This document shows, piece after piece, positions 19,298 to 29,460 of a stretch of DNA of 64,000 nt. A program made the position numbers and the translations under genes. The DNA comes from Gracilaria domingensis. Taxonomy: Eukaryota > Rhodophyta > Florideophyceae > Gracilariales > Gracilariaceae. How positions within the stretch are numbered: the first letter of the stretch is position 1; each line of letters opens with the position of its first letter. Location: positions 88,672 to 152,671 of the forward strand of contig VCMS01000002.1 in assembly GCA_022539475.1 (NCBI GenBank), given 5' to 3'. Below the pieces are notes generated by a model. It was given only the letters and a program-made list of their open reading frames with translations, was not told where the DNA came from and ran no database searches.

Positions 19298-20866
19298 TCA
19301 TTGAAATCCTGCTGGAGCAAACTTCCGCATCGATGTCCCTTTGAGAACAATAGCTGTTTGCTCTCCCACAAATATAGATAGCTTTGCAACAACAGCTTCC
19401 GGACACCCTCTTTCCACACCCAATATCACAGGCACTGAGAGGCGAGTGCGACTGATTTCTCTCTTGGTTGCTTTGTTTTCTAAGACAGAAACTAGAGCAA
19501 TTGGAGTCCTGCTCTCTATTTGGCGGTAAGCAGCTCGAAGCTGCACTGAAACCGAGTCTTCCAGCAAGCCCTTCTCCACAGCGCTATCCAGATCGATTAT
19601 GACAGTCTGAACGTTTCCTTCATCTGTGAATTGCATTAGTTCGTTAGAGTTTCCGTCCTCCTTACAATCTACTCCAACAACATCATGCATAAACTCAGCA
19701 CCGCTCGCGAGCTTCGAGTCCGTAGATTGTATAAAGTGAACCTTCAACCGAAGGTTCTTCAAATTTTCAACAATAGACATGCGAGGGCTCTGCAGCATAC
19801 CTCCTCCGATAGCATCAGCACTTGGGTTCCGGGTTCCGTACGATGAAAGCGCAGTTGTTTTGAAAGAGAGAGGATGTGAGGTGTTTTCGAATCCATCGAT
19901 GACTGGCACTATTTCGAAACTGATTTCTTCGTGTAACTCGTCACTCGCCATTGCAAAGATACCTGTGAATACATTATCTTGGGAAATGTCATCAAAGTAT
20001 ATCGCTGTTCCGTCATCGGCGAGATCAACAGAAAGCCCTGTCCGATTGTGCATCTTTGAGCTCAGATGATAAGCCCTAAAACTCTCCAAGCCGTCAATTG
20101 GATCTTTTCCTTCCAGCTTTAGAGAAAGTTTGACGACGCTAGGTTCCCCAACTCTGATTATTTTTGGAGATGCTTGAAGAATCGCCTCCACATTATCTTT
20201 CACTCTATCGTCGGACACCAAAGAGTTGGAATCAGACTCATCATTTTCCATATCTTCTTTGTCGTCATCGTAGAAAAGTTCCTGTTCTCTCGTACTACTG
20301 TCAAGCATTGTACGCATTACGTGCTTCAAAGAAGATCTTGGCGTCCCTTTCCATGTAAAAACCTTAAAAGGGTTAACAATAAGTTGGGTGTTATCAGTAA
20401 CCAATGGTTCACTTTCGCCTACCTCATGTGGAGTAGGAATGAATGAAGCTTCTGGAGATGGCATATAAGTTTCATAGTTCTCAGATGTGGCGGAACTCTC
20501 AGGTTCTATCGATTGTTCCAGTACATTTGGAGAGTATTCCATTTCGAGTATTTGACTCGGCTCCGGGATTAAGGACGGGTCTCCCACTTCTGGTCCGTCA
20601 GAGATTTGAATCTCTTTGAACGAAGATAACGAGGGAGAGGGAGTCTCAAGATGGCTTCGAGTGCACATAACACCTAGTTCCTGTTCTCCTTTCTCATTTG
20701 TTCTTATGCACGTCGCGAGCTTGCACGATTGAAACAATCTGCGGCATCGAAACTTAGCTCTTCTTGAAGGCTGAATACACTTTTCAGGACAAAATGATGA
20801 TCTCTGTGCTTCTATCGTGGAGCTAAGGAAAACTAGTAGAATGAGGAAGAGGGGTTTGAGTGACAT
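19298..20866 (-). CDS. Large secreted acidic protein, function unknown
   Basis: A 522-residue protein. The start at 20866 gives a clean signal peptide (MSLKPLFLILLVFLSS, cleavage probably just after the Ala/Gln near residue 21); the frame opens 13 codons earlier with another ATG. A Cys-rich stretch follows (about residues 25-70), then a Ser/Pro/Glu-rich low-complexity linker (75-225) and a folded beta-rich C-terminal part. That part includes a segment reading like an extracellular Ig-like or repeat-lectin strand pattern (KIIRVGEPSVVKLSLKL, then DDGTAIYFDD). It probably sits at the cell surface or in the wall. I do not recognise the family. AT-rich TATATA near 21017-21022 lies 150 bases upstream. 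Confidence 0.7.
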   Translation of the reverse strand: MSLKPLFLILLVFLSSTIEAQRSSFCPEKCIQPSRRAKFRCRRLFQSCKLATCIRTNEKGEQELGVMCTRSHLETPSPSLSSFKEIQISDGPEVGDPSLIPEPSQILEMEYSPNVLEQSIEPESSATSENYETYMPSPEASFIPTPHEVGESEPLVTDNTQLIVNPFKVFTWKGTPRSSLKHVMRTMLDSSTREQELFYDDDKEDMENDESDSNSLVSDDRVKDNVEAILQASPKIIRVGEPSVVKLSLKLEGKDPIDGLESFRAYHLSSKMHNRTGLSVDLADDGTAIYFDDISQDNVFTGIFAMASDELHEEISFEIVPVIDGFENTSHPLSFKTTALSSYGTRNPSADAIGGGMLQSPRMSIVENLKNLRLKVHFIQSTDSKLASGAEFMHDVVGVDCKEDGNSNELMQFTDEGNVQTVIIDLDSAVEKGLLEDSVSVQLRAAYRQIESRTPIALVSVLENKATKREISRTRLSVPVILGVERGCPEAVVAKLSIFVGEQTAIVLKGTSMRKFAPAGFQ

Positions 20867-21802
20867 TCTGAGAGTAGAAACCCTCAGGTTTCGAATTGCA
20901 CACATCTTCCCTGCAGTTCAATAATGGTGCTGGCGATTCAAGTTGCCGTCTTTTCCGTGACTTGTCTTTAAGTACAACTATAGGAGAGAAGACGGGTATC
21001 AGAGTGTAGCACAGGATATATATTGTAGGAAATAAAGAGTGTGATTGTAAACAGATGTTGACTCAAAAAGTTTTTTTCTTAAGCGGTCGTATTGCGATCA
21101 CACTCGTTTACAAGTTTTTCTCGTATTCTAGGCTGAGCAGAATATAGAGAGGCAGGTAGAGAGCCAAAGGATTTTTGCTTTGAATTCACAAGGCTGCACA
21201 TGTTCACTCTACGGACGTTGATATAACCTTTTGAAGGCATTTCTTCCACAACTCCTTAATAATATTATTGACGTGCTACTGTTGTGAAGATAAGAGGATT
21301 AAATGTCTTCAACCTCTCACAAAGGTTAGCGCTGTTCAGCGATGTCCCCATCTCAACGCTTGTGGTAGTACTTTGCGATCAAGATAAGGCACTTTCGAGT
21401 GAAACATTTAACGCGAATTCATTCCCGAACTTGGTTTTCTGGTCCACAGAGAGCATGGGAAATGGTTCATAGGATAAAATATTGGAAAGCAACGCTTGGC
21501 GCTGCGCCATCCAATTAAATTTGACATCACCTCAATGCAATGAAGCTTTAATCTCAAGTGCATCTCCGTAATTTATGTAGAGTTATGATCCCGTGCACAG
21601 ATTGGGTTTGCATACTTGCCCATGGATCTCTTCACCGAACCTGGGCAGAAAGAGAAACACTGTGTTATTGCTCGCCATACTAGCTCTGCTGCTCTCAACT
21701 CCTGAAGAGCTGCGCAGTTCTTCGGCCTGAAGTATCCCACGCTAGGCTTTTCTTCTGGGAATACAAGCGCACGACGATACTCCATTTTCGAGAGTATCAA
21801 AC
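20867..21802. other. Intergenic region upstream of CtpA
   Basis: This 936-base spacer lies between divergent genes. It is AT-rich, with a TATATA near 21017 and a T-rich run near 21070. A frame at 21284-21472 reads as protein-like for 62 codons but begins with GTG and has no ATG; it may be a remnant. Nothing else is supported. Confidence 0.45.
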
Positions 21803-23149
21803 ATGCCAAAGCGGCAACGCCAGTATTCTCTCTCTCCAGTCTGGGAATGGGTTGCCATCCGCACTGAAGCTCCGCTTCGTATTCCAACATTCATATCGCC
21901 GACAGTTTTGAAGTCAAACCGGCTTCGTCCGTCTGCGGTGAGTCAAAATCGACAAAAGACTCCAGATTCCTTGCAAATGAGCGCTGGAAAATGTAAGACT
22001 CAAATCGTCGCTGCCGTACTTTCTGGTCTTCTTCTTTTTCCTCACAGCGGGCTTGCGTTAACAGAGCCTCAGAAACTCGTGGCAGAGGCATGGCGAATCG
22101 TCGACCAGTCATTTGTGGACCGAACGTTTAACCACAAGGACTGGTTTCAAACTCGAATGCGTGCTGTAAAGAAGTCGTACGGGTCCATGGAAGAAGCGTA
22201 CAAGGCCATAAGGGATATGTTGGCCTTGCTGGAAGATCCTTATACTCGCTTCCTCACGCCACCCGAATACATCTCGCTCACATCTTCCACAACTGGTGAA
22301 GTTGCCGGAGTAGGTGTGGAAATGTTTCCTACCAGGGTCGATAACAATTTGAAAGTTACTGCCCCAATAGATGATTCACCAGCAGAGCGAGCGGGAGTTC
22401 GCCCTTCCGACGTAATAAAGTTTATTGATGGCGAAGACACTAGTAGTCTTACACCTGATGAAGCTGCAGCACGGATTCGAGGTAGGCCAGGTTCAATTGT
22501 CACACTAACCGTTGTACATGACGGTGGAAACGGCAAAGAAGAATCGTTCAATTTAACCCGAGTGAATTTGAAGCTGAAGAGCGTGAAGTCGTCAATGCCA
22601 AAGCCAAGAGAGCTTTACATAAAGATCAAACAGTTCAGTTCTTCTACTGCCGATGATCTGAAAGCGGCCCTAGAGGAATACAATAATAAGGAGATAGACC
22701 GAATCATTCTTGACTTGAGAAACAATTCAGGAGGCTATTTTCCAGGTGGGGTTGACGTAGCAAGACTTTTCCTGAAAGCCGGAACTCCCATTGTGTATGT
22801 AATGGACAAGAGTGGCGTTGCAGACGAGATTGACAATGCCTATGACGGTATGTTAACGGATGTTCCAATGTGCATATTAGTGAACAGTGGAACAGCAAGT
22901 GCAAGTGAGATTCTCGCAGGGGCCTTGAAAGATAATGGGCGCGCGAGGCTAGTTGGAGAACAGACTTTTGGAAAGGGAGTCGTACAAACTGTTTCACAAC
23001 TGAGCAACGGGAGTGGAATAGCCGTCACTGTCGCACGATATGAGACTCCAAATCACATTAACATCAACAAGGTTGGTATTGCCCCAGATTTCAAGAGAGA
23101 ATGTAGTCTAGACGCAGATGTACATACCTGTCTGCCGCCCAACTTTTAA
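21803..23149 (+). CDS. ctpA: Carboxyl-terminal processing protease, thylakoid lumen
   Basis: A 448-residue S41 peptidase. It cleaves the C-terminal extension of the photosystem II D1 precursor in the thylakoid lumen, a step needed for assembly of the Mn cluster. Residues 1-60 are basic and Ser-rich (stroma-targeting). Residues 66-86 form a hydrophobic lumen-targeting signal ending in GLALT, so targeting is bipartite. A PDZ domain spans about 165-245 (GVGVEMF, then VIKFIDGED). The catalytic domain has NSGTASASE with nucleophile Ser366, and FGKG with Lys391. The 25-residue spacing matches the known Ser/Lys dyad of D1 protease. It supports photosynthetic identity together with the LHC gene. Confidence 0.94.
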   Translation: MPKRQRQYSLSPVWEWVAIRTEAPLRIPTFISPTVLKSNRLRPSAVSQNRQKTPDSLQMSAGKCKTQIVAAVLSGLLLFPHSGLALTEPQKLVAEAWRIVDQSFVDRTFNHKDWFQTRMRAVKKSYGSMEEAYKAIRDMLALLEDPYTRFLTPPEYISLTSSTTGEVAGVGVEMFPTRVDNNLKVTAPIDDSPAERAGVRPSDVIKFIDGEDTSSLTPDEAAARIRGRPGSIVTLTVVHDGGNGKEESFNLTRVNLKLKSVKSSMPKPRELYIKIKQFSSSTADDLKAALEEYNNKEIDRIILDLRNNSGGYFPGGVDVARLFLKAGTPIVYVMDKSGVADEIDNAYDGMLTDVPMCILVNSGTASASEILAGALKDNGRARLVGEQTFGKGVVQTVSQLSNGSGIAVTVARYETPNHININKVGIAPDFKRECSLDADVHTCLPPNF

Positions 23150-23480
23150 AGATGACGCCGTGTTGGAGTGAAGGAACGACCGATCCAGTTCTACGATGAC
23201 CTTCCCGACCTCATATGACAGTCAGCGGGAGATAGCCGGTAAGTCCGCGGGACAACGATATTGACCAGAGTGAGTCTTTCGAACATACCGACGCGATTGA
23301 AACACATAACTTTCCGTAGTCGTGCTCTTGTGTTTTTCTATTGTGCACATGATGGATCATGGGGCCCGTTCTCCGTTACAACACATGTTCCCCGAAGAGT
23401 TTCTGTTGCGGTTTTCATTGGCAATGAACCTTTTGCCCAAAAAAGAAGGGATAGCGAGAATAAGGAAAGCACAGATTGTT
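23150..23480. other. Convergent spacer after CtpA
   Basis: This 331-base region lies between the CtpA stop and the 3' end of the spliced minus-strand gene. No feature is recognised. Confidence 0.45.
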
Positions 23481-24201
23481 TTAGAAGCGACGAGCTATGA
23501 AGGTATGTTCGTACTCGAAGCTTTCCATCACGCCTTGGTTCATTGCATCTTGTACCTGGAGTATGGGCTCTTGACTCAATCGGGGCAGCGGTTTGTCGAC
23601 CAGCGACGTCGAGAACGAATCAATCGTACTCGACCCTTTCTCCACGAGGACTAGCCGCATGTTGGCGCGGCCGTTCAGGACATGCATGTGTGAGACACGA
23701 CCTTGAAAATTTCTAAGTTTATAGATGGGATGTCATCATGGGACGATACCACTTCGGAACGCCATTTTGCACGGACGTCGGTGTCATGGTTTGCCTGGAT
23801 GTTTTACGATAAAGCTATCAAACTGAAGCATAGAAACGGAACCATTGAGAAGGCGATGTACGGTGACTTGTCTCTACAGTATGAGTAGATGAAAGAAGAA
23901 AGGCATAAAGAGATGTTCGAAAATTCACTTACCCAAGACAATTGGTAAGAACGCGGGCTGTTCCTAATGGCCATGTGATAGGAGATACGAGAGGGGTGCT
24001 AAGCTGCAGAGATATCACTTGCGAGAACGGCAGTCGGTTACCAAGTAGAATAATGACGGGTCTTTAAGAGTTGGGTAAAATGAACTTGGAACGGGAACGG
24101 TAATGTGTAGTGTGCTTGTATGCTGTGATACATGGAAGGGTACGTGGTGGTTCTGAGTGCACTGCAAAGCTTCTAAAACGAGCGAGACATAATCTGTACA
24201 T
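23481..24201 (-). CDS. Putative spliced membrane protein, one in-frame TAA
   Basis: Three exons are proposed: 24201-23933, 23873-23808 and 23712-23481. Intron 1 (59 bases) has a perfect GTAAGT donor, a pyrimidine-rich tract and a CTGTAG acceptor. Intron 2 (95 bases) has a GTAAAA donor and an ACTTAG acceptor. Joined, they keep one frame for 188 codons. The first 45 codons resemble a mitochondrial presequence (Arg-rich, starting MYRLCLARFRSF). Codon 46 is TAA (24064-24066). After it comes a hydrophobic region, with segments such as PVIILLGNRLPFSQV and IAFSMVPFLCFSLIAL spanning the exon 1/2 junction, and then a polar C-terminus. Either an intron around the TAA is missed, translation starts elsewhere, or the gene is recently broken. 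The family is unknown. It lies 44 bases after UBE2W on the same strand. Confidence 0.4.
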
Positions 24202-24245
24202 GGATGAGATACGCCTAGACTACAAAACGGGTAGCGGGTGTGTAG

Positions 24246-24815
24246 TCAAACATGGTCATCGTGGAACATCCACCGTGTTTGCTTGGGTGACCTTCCTTGG
24301 CAGTTGCGAATGTAGGTGTCGTTATCGGGGGGAACACCTTTCTTCGAGGCGCTGCTCAGCATGCTGACAATACTAAGACAAACAGAGGTTACGGTGAGCG
24401 CCGGACTCCACCCGTCGTAAAGCACGTTGAGACAAATATGGCCATTCGAGTACACATGCGGATGGCGCGGAGTAGGCTGTAGAAAAACGACTTCCGGGGC
24501 TTCCATAGGATAGTCTGAGGGGAAAACGAAACGCAATGTGTACTTCTCATTCTCGTACACGCTACCGGCCGCGCCGGTGACGGTGACGAGCCACTCGTCC
24601 ACTCGATCAGTCTCGGAAACGGACATGCCGGGAACGGGCGGCGACTTGACGGACCATTCCGCTAACTCACGCGTGAGGCGACGTTGCGCGACACGCGTGA
24701 GCTCTTTCCGACGATGCGATGAAGGGCCGCCCATATTCATGGCTTGGAGGGTGGCACGTGCAGCGCCGTATTGCGGACGGCGCGAGTCACTGGGCACGCG
24801 ACGATGGGGGTTCAT
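24246..24815 (-). CDS. UBE2W: Ubiquitin-conjugating enzyme E2 W-like
   Basis: A 189-residue protein with a UBC fold at about 42-189. The active-site block HPHVYSNGHICL places catalytic Cys128 and has HPH in place of the usual HPN, typical of UBE2W. Conserved WSPALTVTSVCLSIVSML and the C-terminal WMFHDDHV tail also match; human UBE2W ends with a similar WWYHDD motif. UBE2W attaches ubiquitin to the alpha-amino group of substrate N-termini. The ATG at 24815 is used because the codon before it is TTG; about 40 basic N-terminal residues precede the core and are absent from human UBE2W, and the ATG at residue 26 or 28 could be used instead. Confidence 0.93.
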   Translation of the reverse strand: MNPHRRVPSDSRRPQYGAARATLQAMNMGGPSSHRRKELTRVAQRRLTRELAEWSVKSPPVPGMSVSETDRVDEWLVTVTGAAGSVYENEKYTLRFVFPSDYPMEAPEVVFLQPTPRHPHVYSNGHICLNVLYDGWSPALTVTSVCLSIVSMLSSASKKGVPPDNDTYIRNCQGRSPKQTRWMFHDDHV

Positions 24816-25487
24816 CAACGAGACGGGCGGAACGCGGCAGTGGCGGCGATGGCGGCGGGAAGAATGCAGGACGGAGGGAATGCGGGAAGGGGCGGATGAA
24901 GACGGGGGGGGGGGGGGGGGGGGGGCGTGGAGTGGGGGGAAGAGGGGAAGGGACGGTGGAATACGCGCGGTGATCAGGAAGGGCAGGAGCGGTGACGACG
25001 GACCAACTACTTTTTGTCGTGCTGTGCCAACAGGGGAACCAGTTCAAACTCCTCAGCCGCTGGCGCCTGCAACTGACATCTAAATATCTCACGAGCGTGC
25101 TTACAGATCCCGAAAAATATGCGCGAATCAGAGCGCACGTGCAGCGTTGCTGTTGCGCGCGCCACGGCTGTCAGTCTTTCGATTCACTGACATCGGCTTT
25201 GCTGTCATTACGTCGCAGCGCAGTGCCACCTTTGCAGCGGCGCGAACGAGAACGCCGGTCCTTCGGGGACAAGCATCGCGCTCGCGCTTTTCGGCACCCT
25301 ATGCAAGGTTTGTATGTCCCGATCCCGGACTACGGTGTTTGGGCCTATAGCCAAGCAATCAGAACGTTCAACGAGATAGAACGAGTAACGAGCTTTTATT
25401 CAACGCTCAACAGTGGAGATAGAGCATAGCTAGTACAAGGCACGACGCGCCACATCCCAAAACTGCAGCAAAGTTGCCACTGCCAAC
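24816..25487. other. Spacer with G22 run
   Basis: This 672-base region lies between the 5' end of UBE2W and the 3' end of the LHC gene. The UBE2W-proximal part is GC-rich with a run of 22 G at 24904-24925, which may be of uncertain length. ORFs crossing it look compositional. Confidence 0.5.
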
Positions 25488-26141
25488 TCAGTAGTATGGC
25501 AATGACATGGGCTTGAAGTCGAGCAGCTGGGCCATCACCGGCACCTTGTAAAGAAGCATAGAGTGAATCACACCTCCAACGCCACACATGGCCAATCGGC
25601 CGTTCTTGATTTCCTGCAGCCTGGTCTTCTCAGTGTACTTGAGTCCCATCGGGTTGAACCCAAGCTCACCAGGAACAGCGCCATCATCGAACATGTCAGC
25701 GTAGGAAATCTTTCCCTTGTGAAGAATGAACTCACAAACACCGCAGAACAAAAAGATCTGCCACAGACCGGCAGCCGGAACCTGGAAGAAAGCCTCGGTA
25801 GCCACTGGGTTGGAGAACATTGGGCCCGGAAGATGCACAAATTCTTGAACAAGAATGCCGAGGAAGGCGAGCATGCACACGCGACCGTGCTTGATTTCGG
25901 ACTCTTGAAGCCACTTGATATCAATTAACTCCGAGATGGCGAACGGGTCAAATCCGGCGTAGCCGACCATGTCTTCGGACAGGTTCTTCGGCTTAGGGAG
26001 GAAGGGCACGGAAGGCGACACCTCAGCCATGCGCACCACGCCGCGGGAAACGGGCGTGGCGGAAAGTCGCGCGCCGCATATCGAAGAGCGAGTCAAAGCC
26101 GGGCGTGCACCAAGGGAAAGGGCGGGGATGAAGGCGGCCAT
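25488..26141 (-). CDS. Red-algal-type light-harvesting chlorophyll-binding protein (LHCR)
   Basis: A 217-residue protein. Residues 1-37 (MAAFIPALSL...) are Ser/Arg/Ala-rich with an early Phe, as in red-algal transit peptides; there is no ER signal peptide in front. Helix A (about 75-102) carries the chlorophyll-binding SEIKHGR motif (Glu82, His85, Arg87). Helix B lies near 126-142. Helix C (about 174-203) carries the matching EIKNGRLAM motif (Glu177, Asn180, Arg182). The early YAGFDP box is diagnostic of the LHC family. In red algae such proteins surround photosystem I and carry chlorophyll a and carotenoids. It is divergent from RPN13. Confidence 0.95.
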   Translation of the reverse strand: MAAFIPALSLGARPALTRSSICGARLSATPVSRGVVRMAEVSPSVPFLPKPKNLSEDMVGYAGFDPFAISELIDIKWLQESEIKHGRVCMLAFLGILVQEFVHLPGPMFSNPVATEAFFQVPAAGLWQIFLFCGVCEFILHKGKISYADMFDDGAVPGELGFNPMGLKYTEKTRLQEIKNGRLAMCGVGGVIHSMLLYKVPVMAQLLDFKPMSLPYY

Positions 26142-26850
26142 CGTGCAGAGAGTACTGTTCTGTTGCGGAGAAGAACCAGTCGGAAAGGCTTGGATGCTGC
26201 CGGAATGACGAGAACGTCAGGTGAAGCGGCGGGGGATCACGAAGAAAACTTAAAGACCGAGTTGAGGGGGGGGGGGGATGTGCGCGATATCTGTAGGGTA
26301 ATGTGGTGATTCGCGCACAGCGCGGAGATGAGCGGAAGAGCGGAATTGGGGGCGCGAGAAGCTGGTTGAGGCCACACGCATTGGCACCGGAATCAGCTCG
26401 GGCGGGTTGTGGTCGCAGCTCTCGGCGAGGCGGATCGTCTGCGCGACGCCACCCAAACTGTGACAAGTGGAAGCACCTCCAGATCTTCTCGCCAAAAGGC
26501 GTTGATATTTTCGGTTCGTGGTCGTTGCCGTCTTTGAAAAGTGAACACGCGTACAAATGGCCGCGTGTCGTCGTCTGTTCTCACTCACGTTAAAGCTGTA
26601 ATGGGGGCCGTTTCTGTTGTGAATGCGCGAATGTTGCTCGCTCCGAATTGCAGTGATCGTGGAGCCTGGACGCCACCGCGCGGCGATTACAAGGGTAACA
26701 GAAACTTGTTCATGGGACGATATCTTACCCCACACCAGCATTCGCCATCCCATCTCCTTCCCCATAAAACTTCTTTTCCCTCGCGCCCATCCTCACTTCC
26801 TCAGCCTCGTAGCGACCCCATATTCATCTCTGTGTCAGGTACAGTGGGAA
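26142..26850. promoter_or_regulatory. Divergent promoter region LHC / RPN13
   Basis: This 709-base spacer lies between divergent genes, with a G-rich run near 26264-26277 and locally raised GC up to about 26460. A light-responsive promoter for the LHC gene is expected here, but no element can be assigned by eye. Confidence 0.4.
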
Positions 26851-27890
26851 ATGGACATGGACGGCATACTGCAGTCCGACGGGATGGGCGGGCTACTTCC
26901 GTCTGATCCACGAGCCCATGTATCCTTTCGCGCCGGTATTCTCAACCGCGATCCCGCAACCAATCGGGTTGAAGCCGATCCACGCAAGGGCATGTTTCGG
27001 ATAATCACAACCAATGACGGTTTGATGCACCTGCAATGGCGTCCCCGCAATTCAGGCTCAGTAGAGCAAGATCTCATTTTATTCAATGGCGACGCAGAGG
27101 TTAAGCAGGTTACGAGCTGTCCGCCGTCTGCGAGGGTGTACGTGCTCAAGTGGAAAGAGGGTGATACGCGTATGTTCTTCTGGATGCAAGGGAGTGACGC
27201 ATCTCAAGACGCTGCCAACATTGCATCCGTTAATCGTCTGTTGGAGAGCGGTCCCGAGGGTATTTCACAGGTATAGTTTGCTCAAGCAATACCGCAACAC
27301 AGGTGTTGAATAAATTCGCTACTAATCACACGTCTGCTCTGCCTGTTTGTGTTGCGTAGATGAACCTGGACACTCTCCGTTCTCCGCAGACACCCCCACA
27401 ACCCGTTACTCAGAACCAACCCGGCAGTAATCCTGCCACAAGCCCCCGTCCGACACCCATGGAACCGCCTTCAACAGTCGGTTTGGATCCAATTAACTTA
27501 GAGCGTTATCAAGGCATGATACCAGGCACCGCCCTTGCTCAACGTAGAGAGGAAGTTTTGAAAACGCCAACTCTTCTTGACTTGCTCAATATGGACATAT
27601 TGCAGCCAGCCCTTCAGAGTTCTTCGTTTCAAGAAAAAATCCCAGCGTTGCTCGCGAAGCTACCTGAGCAGGACCGATCAATTGACAAACTGGCGGATGT
27701 GTTAAGGTCGCCTTCGTTGAGGGGGCAGGCAGCGGCTCTATCGAATGCTCTACATTCTGGACATGCGAATGAAATTCTAAGCTCATTTGGACTTCCCGTC
27801 AGTAGCGGACAGCAAATATATCGATACGGCTTGAAGCAATTTCTAGATGCACTTGTCAAATATGAGAAAGATCAGAACACCGGCAGCTAA
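26851..27890 (+). CDS. RPN13: Proteasomal ubiquitin receptor RPN13/ADRM1 (two exons)
   Basis: Exons 26851-27270 and 27360-27890 join in phase 0 to give 316 residues. Exon 1 encodes the N-terminal Pru domain (about residues 22-135; FRAGI, then MFRIITTNDGLMHLQW and RMFFWMQ), which binds ubiquitin and docks on RPN2. Exon 2 encodes a Pro/Gln-rich linker and the C-terminal DEUBAD domain (about 190-312, including TPTLLDLLNMDILQPAL), which recruits and activates the deubiquitinase UCH37 at the 26S proteasome. Without splicing the Pru half would stop two codons into the intron. The start at 26851 gives MDMDGILQ; upstream in-frame sequence lies in the promoter and looks non-coding. Confidence 0.94.
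27271..27359 (+). other. Spliceosomal intron of RPN13 (89 nt)
   Basis: The intron begins GTATAG directly after CAG and ends GCGTAG directly before the exon 2 codon ATG. A TACTAAT at 27320-27326 is a near-perfect branch-point sequence about 33 bases from the acceptor. The intron has in-frame stops and its removal fuses the Pru and DEUBAD halves. Confidence 0.93.
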
Positions 27891-28421
27891 CTTTTGGATT
27901 TCGCAGTCGAGGCCTTACCAATGACTATGTGAGTACAAAAGTACCGTTGTCTATCACGTCAAGAACTGCTTCTAGTACAGTAACTTGAGTCCATTCAGCT
28001 TGTATGCGAATTCTCAGCGCTCTTCATCTCAGTATTTTATGCGATAGCGATTTCATGCTAGGAAATGGACGTGTACAAAATAGTTCCGTTTCCGTCCACT
28101 AGAAATATAAAGCGCAACGCGACCTTTGGAGCCACAAGAGATTCAGAGATAATTCAAGGCAAGACTTTGAGGACGAACTCCAATCATATTGAAACTCAAA
28201 TAGAGACGCATTGTGGATGTATGCCCCTTAGCGGAATAGTACCCCATTGGCAATAGTTCGAAGTTCGAACACTGAAATATGTGTTTTTGTACCAAAAGAA
28301 GGCATCCGACTACGCCTTTTCCGCTTTGAAACATGAACAGACTGATCTGTTAGAGTGATGCCCATCGAACGGTTGCGGTAGTCCCGTAGCCTTTGGGTGA
28401 TTGACGCCTCAACTTGTTCCG
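27891..28421. other. Convergent spacer
   Basis: This 531-base region lies between the RPN13 stop and the coiled-coil ORF. A minus-strand frame from 28482 to 28228 overlaps the end of the coiled-coil ORF in another frame but begins with TTG. It could be a further exon of that gene, though no in-phase splice pair was found. Confidence 0.35.
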
Positions 28422-28763
28422 TCAATGCTTTTCCTGAGTTTTCAAGTGCCGCACTTGTTCGGAAAGTCGGTACGTTTGGCAAATGCGTTTGACGAGACCA
28501 GATATTCGAGGATTAGTGTTATCCCATTCGCCTAGATCTTCAGGCATGGTCAACGCCGAGTCGCCAAGAGATTTGTTGAGCTGTTGAAGGCAGACAAGTT
28601 GGTTCTGCATGTGAAACAAGTCCCTCCGAAGCTGAGATACTTCATCCTCCAATTGCTGAAGTTGTTCTGGGGAAGGAGCAGGCTGCGCTTTCAATTTAGA
28701 TGATGGGGGAGAGGAGCTGGTGTGAGAGTGATGCTTGGATCGAAGCGGATCTTGTGAAGGCAT
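28422..28763 (-). CDS. Small coiled-coil protein, hypothetical
   Basis: 113 residues from the first ATG at 28763; the open frame extends about 26 codons further upstream to a TAA without another ATG, so an upstream exon is possible. Residues about 28-70 form a Leu/Gln-rich heptad pattern (EQLQQLEDEVSQLRRDLFHM...) typical of a coiled coil, after a Ser/Pro-rich basic N-terminus. I do not recognise a family. Confidence 0.4.
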   Translation of the reverse strand: MPSQDPLRSKHHSHTSSSPPSSKLKAQPAPSPEQLQQLEDEVSQLRRDLFHMQNQLVCLQQLNKSLGDSALTMPEDLGEWDNTNPRISGLVKRICQTYRLSEQVRHLKTQEKH

Positions 28764-29127
28764 GCTTCTGGAAGTCTCGGCAATTTCCCTCAGCGGACGC
28801 CTCTTGGGGTCACGCTGCACTTTGGTTGCGAAGGGGTAGCCTTAGCCGTGGGGCTGCGGTCGGTGCACGCGCAAACAGCTGCGAGGCAAGGAGCAGGATC
28901 ATTAATAAACGTGTCGTTTACGAAGATATACAGTACTCTTGGGGACGTGCAGTCGCGTAATGGGTCGCAAATGTGCGCGAGCGATTCTGGCTCAGCATTG
29001 CTGGGTGGCAGTAGCTGGAAACGATGTGGACAGTTAACATGAACTCGAAGACGAAGTGGATGCCGCTGTCAAGCGCGTTGAGCGGCCTGACATTCAAAAA
29101 CCGGAGGCATACTCGCGCAAACGGAGA
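28764..29127. other. Spacer between coiled-coil ORF and NDUFS6
   Basis: This 364-base region holds the possible upstream exon of the coiled-coil ORF (up to about 28845) and the NDUFS6 3' flank. Nothing else is seen. Confidence 0.4.
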
Positions 29128-29460
29128 CTAACCACGAACCTTGCGCACATACTTGAGTCCGCAGTACTTGCACACCTGCGGGCCGGCATCTTCATCGGAG
29201 ACGTACAACTTGATATACTCGATCGGATGGCCGAGAGCACCGCCGCCGCCGTCGCAGATGGCGACATCGCCGTCAACTTCGATGACGCGCGTGCTCTGAA
29301 TCTTCTCCATGGCGTCGGAGCCCCATTTCGATCGGACGCTCTGCAGGTCGGTATCGTCGGGAACCGCGCCGAGAGGAAGATGCATGCGCGGGCGAAGCGC
29401 CGGCGTGGACAGCGAGCGGGAGGCGAGCCGCTGCAGCGGGATGATGGAGCGAAGGAGCAT
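29128..29460 (-). CDS. NDUFS6: Mitochondrial complex I zinc-finger subunit NDUFS6
   Basis: A 110-residue protein, close to the family's length. Residues 1-22 form a basic mitochondrial presequence (MLLRSIIPLQRLASRS). The zf-CHCC domain is complete: CDGGGGALGHP with Cys69 and His78, then CKYCGLKYV with Cys97 and Cys100 as zinc ligands. NDUFS6 sits in the peripheral arm of NADH:ubiquinone oxidoreductase and is needed for late assembly of its N-module. It is divergent from the GCK kinase. Confidence 0.95.
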   Translation of the reverse strand: MLLRSIIPLQRLASRSLSTPALRPRMHLPLGAVPDDTDLQSVRSKWGSDAMEKIQSTRVIEVDGDVAICDGGGGALGHPIEYIKLYVSDEDAGPQVCKYCGLKYVRKVRG

